Assembly (NCBI RefSeq): GCF_000188695.1
Contig: NW_004754932.1
Coordinates: 1,945,741-1,970,740, forward strand
Direction: 5' to 3'
From: Salpingoeca rosetta
Lineage: Eukaryota > Opisthokonta > Choanoflagellata > Craspedida > Salpingoecidae
Length of the DNA stretch: 25,000 nucleotides
The position numbers were made by a program, and so were the translations under genes. Below, piece after piece: positions 21,445-25,000 of this stretch; within the stretch, counting starts at the first letter, position 1; each line of letters opens with the position of its first letter. The notes below the pieces were generated by a model. That model had not been told where the DNA came from. It did no database searches and saw nothing but the letters and a program-made list of their open reading frames with translations.

Positions 21445-23000
21445 TACCTCGCCTGGGGATTGACCGTTTGCGTTGCGCGCACCGCTGCCGGCGCGCTTGT
21501 CAAGATACGCCATCTTCTCTTGCAGCGCGGGGCTGTGGCGGTTTGGATAGGGCAGGCCCACCATCACCACGCAGCGGCCAAGATCGTCCTGCGTGCATGC
21601 ATGCATCCATGCACGGTCGGCGTGTTAGAGGCTAGTGCGGTGCGTGCGTGCTGCTATCAAGGTGGCATTCTGGTGTGCATGTGTGTGTGTGTGTATTGTG
21701 TGATTGGTTGATCGCCTGCTTGCTTGTCTCTGTGTGCATGCGTGCACACATCGGACCTTGAAGTTGATGCCCTCGCTCAGCTTTCCGCCCACCACAGCAA
21801 ACAGCAGGCCACCCCGCCCCTGGAAACAACCAACGCGTGGCAGTTTGAAGTGAAAAAGAGATCATGTGAAGGCCGTGGGCAATGCTTGGTCGCGCTGAAG
21901 TGTGCAAGCGTTCTGCTACTGTAACATGGGAAGGTTTCAGCTCTCACATACTCGCGCGCATGCACGTACACTCGCACAAGTGCGCTTACAGAACACATGC
22001 GCTATCATGTTGCCGCCAACTTTGACATGCACACGTGCACAGCACAAACACACGCGCGCACAGACACATGTATGCACACTTTGACACAACACACACGACC
22101 CAGACCTGTTGCACGGCGTTGCTATACTCTGTGAGACACTCGTCTGTCTTGCCGGCGGCTCTTGGTTCACGCACAACCTGTTTCAGCCGCTGCTCCATTG
22201 GCGTCCCCCGCAATACAGTTGACACACGCAGCATCAGTTCATAGGCAGACAGACAGACGGACACGCAGACAGACACTCACACACATACACGCTAGCACAA
22301 CACTCACACACACACAGGCACACACACACACACACACACACACAGGCACACACACACAGAGAGGCACACGCATGCACACAGATACACGTGCCCACCTGCA
22401 AGCTGTCGAGGACACCGCACGCCTTCCAGTGCTGATAAATAAAGTCCTCTGTGTCGTAGGAAGGAAAGAACACAACGACACCGGCAGGAACAACTCGACA
22501 CACGTTCACAAGCAGCCGCCCCAGCCCTTCTACCATCTGCGCGCAAAGAGGTGAAGCAGGCAAGCGGGGAGGGGACGCTGGTGTGAGACAGAAAATCAAA
22601 ACACAACTGTACCATGTGCAGAATGTGTGCAATGCGTGCAATTTGTGCAATTTGTGCAATGTGTGCAATGTGTTCAGATGCGCTGTGCAGCGACATGCAC
22701 GACCCACCGCCTTGTTCTTCCGGTTTGCAAAGGTGAACCGGAACGGCTCGTTTGTTGGGCCGTGTGTGGCGGCGAGCGCAATGATGTTGTTGCCGTTCAC
22801 AACATGCCCGCACGAGAACGTCGAAACCTGCAGCAGTCATGGCAATGACGAGGACAAAGACGACAGTGACAGTCCGTGTACGAACAAGGGTATTGAATTG
22901 ATGGTGCAAGGCAATCTGAGCTCCAAAGCAATTGAGTGCGAGAATGAATCGTGCGTGCGCGATCACACGTGCGCATGTGTGTGTGTGTGTGCGTGCGTGA

Positions 23001-23090
<90 letters not shown>

Positions 23091-23128
23091 TTGTATCCGA
23101 CAAGAAATACCAATACCATGTGCGCGTG

Positions 23129-23201
<73 letters not shown>

Positions 23202-24741
23202 AACACGTGTGTGTGTGTGTGTGTGTGTTTGTGTGCGCTTGAATCAGACAAGCAATACCAATACCATGTGCGCGTGCTCACCTTGAGTGCACGCGTCTTT
23301 GGCGTTTGCAGGTGCTGCACAAACTCGGACATGGATCCCATCGTTCCGCCAACAACAGCCACCGCTCGCGCCTTCAACAACACCTACAGCAGGAACACAC
23401 CCCTTGCGTGAGGAATTGGTGATGCCATGAGATCTGGCAACTCGCCAGGCACACACGCGTACACGTGCATGTACACATACGTACACAAATGCATGTGCGC
23501 GCACACGAACGAACCCGTGCATGTATGTACACAAACGCACGCGCAAACACACAAACACACACAATACACACAAATTTGCACATGGTACATGAAACACGTA
23601 TACAAGCGACAAGCAACCTCTTCAAAGTAGATGGCCGGGTTGAGGAGCATAAACTGCAGGCTTGCATCCCGCCCGCTGACGGTGGAGAGATACACATGGT
23701 TGCATGAGACGGAGGCTGTCTTGTGTTGTCCACACGTGTGCCATTGACAGCACGCCAGCGACTCACAATCATTACAACAAACATAAAAGTGCCAGGACAA
23801 CACCCATTCACAACAACAACAACAACAACTTAAACAACAACTTAAACAACAACAACTTAAACAACAACTTAAACAACAACTTAAACAACAACTTAAACAA
23901 CAACAACATGCACGAGCATGCATGTGCACGCAGATGCTGCTCCGCCTCCACATCCCCCGTCCCCCCAATTATGGTGGCGGTGGTGTTATTACCTGCGCCG
24001 AACAACAATGCGCCCGTCCTCGTCCGCGTGTGTGAGCGATTCGATAAACGCCTGCACGCCGCGAAGTGGTGAGATGTGTTTGCTGCGAAGTGCACCGCTG
24101 CTCTCGCCCACATCGCCGTTGCCGCTGTCAAACACAGACGGAAGGTGGCGCTGTGTATATCCGAGCAGCTGATGGGTTCATCGTGATGACGCGGTGGTGG
24201 TGGTGGTGGTGGTGGTGGTGGATACGGGTGAGATTGCACATGCATACATGATAAGGACACGCACACCTCGACAGGAGCGACGAAACCATCCCTCACGCAA
24301 GCAACTTGACCCTCGCGCTACAGATTCTCACCTTCCGGTGCAGTTCACTCTTCTCACAGTAGCGCTGATGCACATGGCAATGTGCATGGGAGGCGGGAGG
24401 GGGAGGGAGTGAAAAGGTCGGTGACGGTGAGAACACTGCACCGCATGTCATTGCCCAAGAGAGCCAACACATGCACGCAGGTATGCAGATGGACAGACAC
24501 ATCCGCACACACACATATGAACACACATGAACACACATGAACACACACACACACACATGAACACACACATGAACACACGTACGCAATACATAGGGACCAC
24601 AGTGACCACAACTACGCGCATACTCTCATGAGCAGCAAACCAAACGCACCAGCAGCTTGAAGAAGTGCATGTGATCTGTTTTGGTCTCGAATAGAAAGTC
24701 GTTGACAGACAGAAGAAACTCGCTCTTCTCACCATCCGCGA
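20812..24741 (-). CDS. DDX11: DDX11/CHL1-family XPD-like DNA helicase, C-terminal part
   Basis: Twelve exons on minus: 24741..24650, 24364..24332, 24168..23993, 23675..23618, 23383..23282, 22827..22708, 22536..22396, 22192..22106, 21819..21757, 21588..21448, 21229..21151 and 20954..20812. They join in phase to 410 residues plus stop. DDX11/CHL1 is an iron-sulfur 5'-3' helicase used in replication and sister-chromatid cohesion. The order follows human DDX11: [126 protein letters not shown], then motif [15 protein letters not shown] and [10 protein letters not shown]. Walker A, the iron-sulfur domain and the start lie past the right edge. Uncertain points are the acceptor for 22192 (22189 is also in phase) and that of the rightmost exon (24741). 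RTEL1 and FANCJ are excluded by the DDX11-specific segments. Confidence 0.91.
21230..21447 (-). repeat. DDX11 intron with TG tract at donor and pyrimidine-rich acceptor
   Basis: In the sense strand gtacacgtgtg at the donor runs into TG repeats (about 21440-21340). The acceptor side has a normal pyrimidine-rich stretch and no CA tract. Confidence 0.85.
22623..22676 (-). repeat. 9-bp tandem repeat (TGTGCAATT type) in DDX11 intron
   Basis: About six units of consensus TGTGCAATK on the plus strand lie between the 22708 donor and the 22536 acceptor. Confidence 0.9.
22995..23278 (-). repeat. two-copy duplication containing long TG tracts in DDX11 intron
   Basis: On the plus strand each copy reads CGTGRRCACGTG, then a TG tract, then GTGTGCGCTTG..TC.GACAAG.AATACC and a shared end at GCGCGTGCT. 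Copy one is 22995-23130 and copy two 23197-23278. Copy two ends at the splice donor of exon 23383..23282; copy one lacks it. Confidence 0.85.
23813..23907 (-). repeat. CAA / aaacaacaactt compound repeat in DDX11 intron
   Basis: On the plus strand CAA triplets are interleaved with six CTTAAA-containing units. It is the same compound motif as at 7818-7868 in the V-ATPase d intron and in the same orientation relative to transcription. Confidence 0.9.
24169..24331 (-). repeat. CCA triplet repeat in short DDX11 intron
   Basis: In the sense strand CCA triplets (24221-24193) lie about 25-50 bp before the acceptor at 24169. The donor side (gtgagaatctgtagcg) has no TG repeat. Confidence 0.8.
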
Positions 24742-24856
24742 CTGGTCACGATGGTGGTGGCGGTGGGCATGGTGGTGATGTCGGCGGTGAGGGTTCAAGC
24801 TGAAAGGCAAAGAAGACAAAGCAAAACAGCCAGGTTCAGCACACACGCACGCACGT

Positions 24857-24912
<56 letters not shown>

Positions 24913-25000
24913 GCACGCACACGCATACACGCACACACACACACATGTGCGTGTACATGCGTTTACGGCACAAAGTGCACGCCTGTACGCATATGCCCAC
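24742..25000 (-). other. DDX11 intron leading off the right edge, with TG tract
   Basis: In the sense strand a TG tract (about 24950-24840) is followed by a pyrimidine-rich stretch (about 24825-24800) and CACC-rich sequence up to the acceptor at 24742. No coding exon could be identified between 24742 and 25000. Confidence 0.55.

Noticed and set aside
24742..24799. Acceptor with a good pyrimidine tract at 24800-24801 for the rightmost DDX11 exon
   Set aside because: Starting the exon at 24799 would put a TGA in the DDX11 frame before the conserved segment, so the acceptor at 24742 was preferred.

Overview
This is a eukaryotic nuclear window. Every recognisable protein except one is split by GT-AG introns of roughly 150-450 bp, and most introns carry microsatellites: (TG)n, (CA)n, (GTT)n, (GTCT)n, (GTAT)n. 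The exons are GC-rich with GC-ending codons. The gene set (pallidin/BLOC1S6, ZFAND2, V-ATPase subunit d, cytochrome b5 reductase, L2HGDH, APRT, PABP, DDX11/CHL1) and the protein similarity fit a unicellular relative of animals such as a choanoflagellate, or another compact-genome protist. This is inference from remembered animal sequences; the species is not proven. All exon models are reading-frame and splice-phase models made by eye, and all eight named genes close in phase except where noted.

Layout, left to right: an unrecognised minus-strand gene running off the left edge (1-610); a plus-strand Ser/Gln/Arg-rich unknown with a helical C-terminus (1486-2593); BLOC1S6 on minus (3202-4634); ZFAND2 AN1 zinc-finger protein on plus (4944-5933); V-ATPase V0 subunit d on minus (6655-9458, 7 exons); NADH-cytochrome b5 reductase on plus (9985-12751, 7 exons); L-2-hydroxyglutarate dehydrogenase on minus (13589-15742, 3 exons); adenine phosphoribosyltransferase on plus (15935-17568, 5 exons); intronless poly(A)-binding protein on plus (18246-20493); and the C-terminal half of a DDX11/CHL1 helicase on minus (20812-24741, 12 exons seen), whose N-terminus lies beyond the right edge. 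The first eight genes form four consecutive head-to-head pairs, with start codons as little as 192 bp apart. They encode housekeeping functions (endosome biogenesis, proteostasis, vacuolar acidification, redox, metabolite repair, purine salvage, translation, chromosome cohesion) and show no shared pathway.

The most interesting signal is in the introns. In the sense strand, TG-type repeats sit just after the 5' splice site in most introns, and in about nine introns a complementary CA-type repeat sits just before the 3' splice site. Several of these introns have little polypyrimidine tract, whereas introns with only the donor-side TG repeat mostly have a normal one. One intron uses TGG/CCA instead of TG/CA and keeps the complementarity. 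This suggests pre-mRNA hairpins that bring the two splice sites together. The poly(A)-binding gene is the exception: no introns, no long microsatellite, but an A-rich 5' leader, a long N-terminal Gln/Ala extension, an extra RRM-like segment and an apparent one-base frame shift before its linker.
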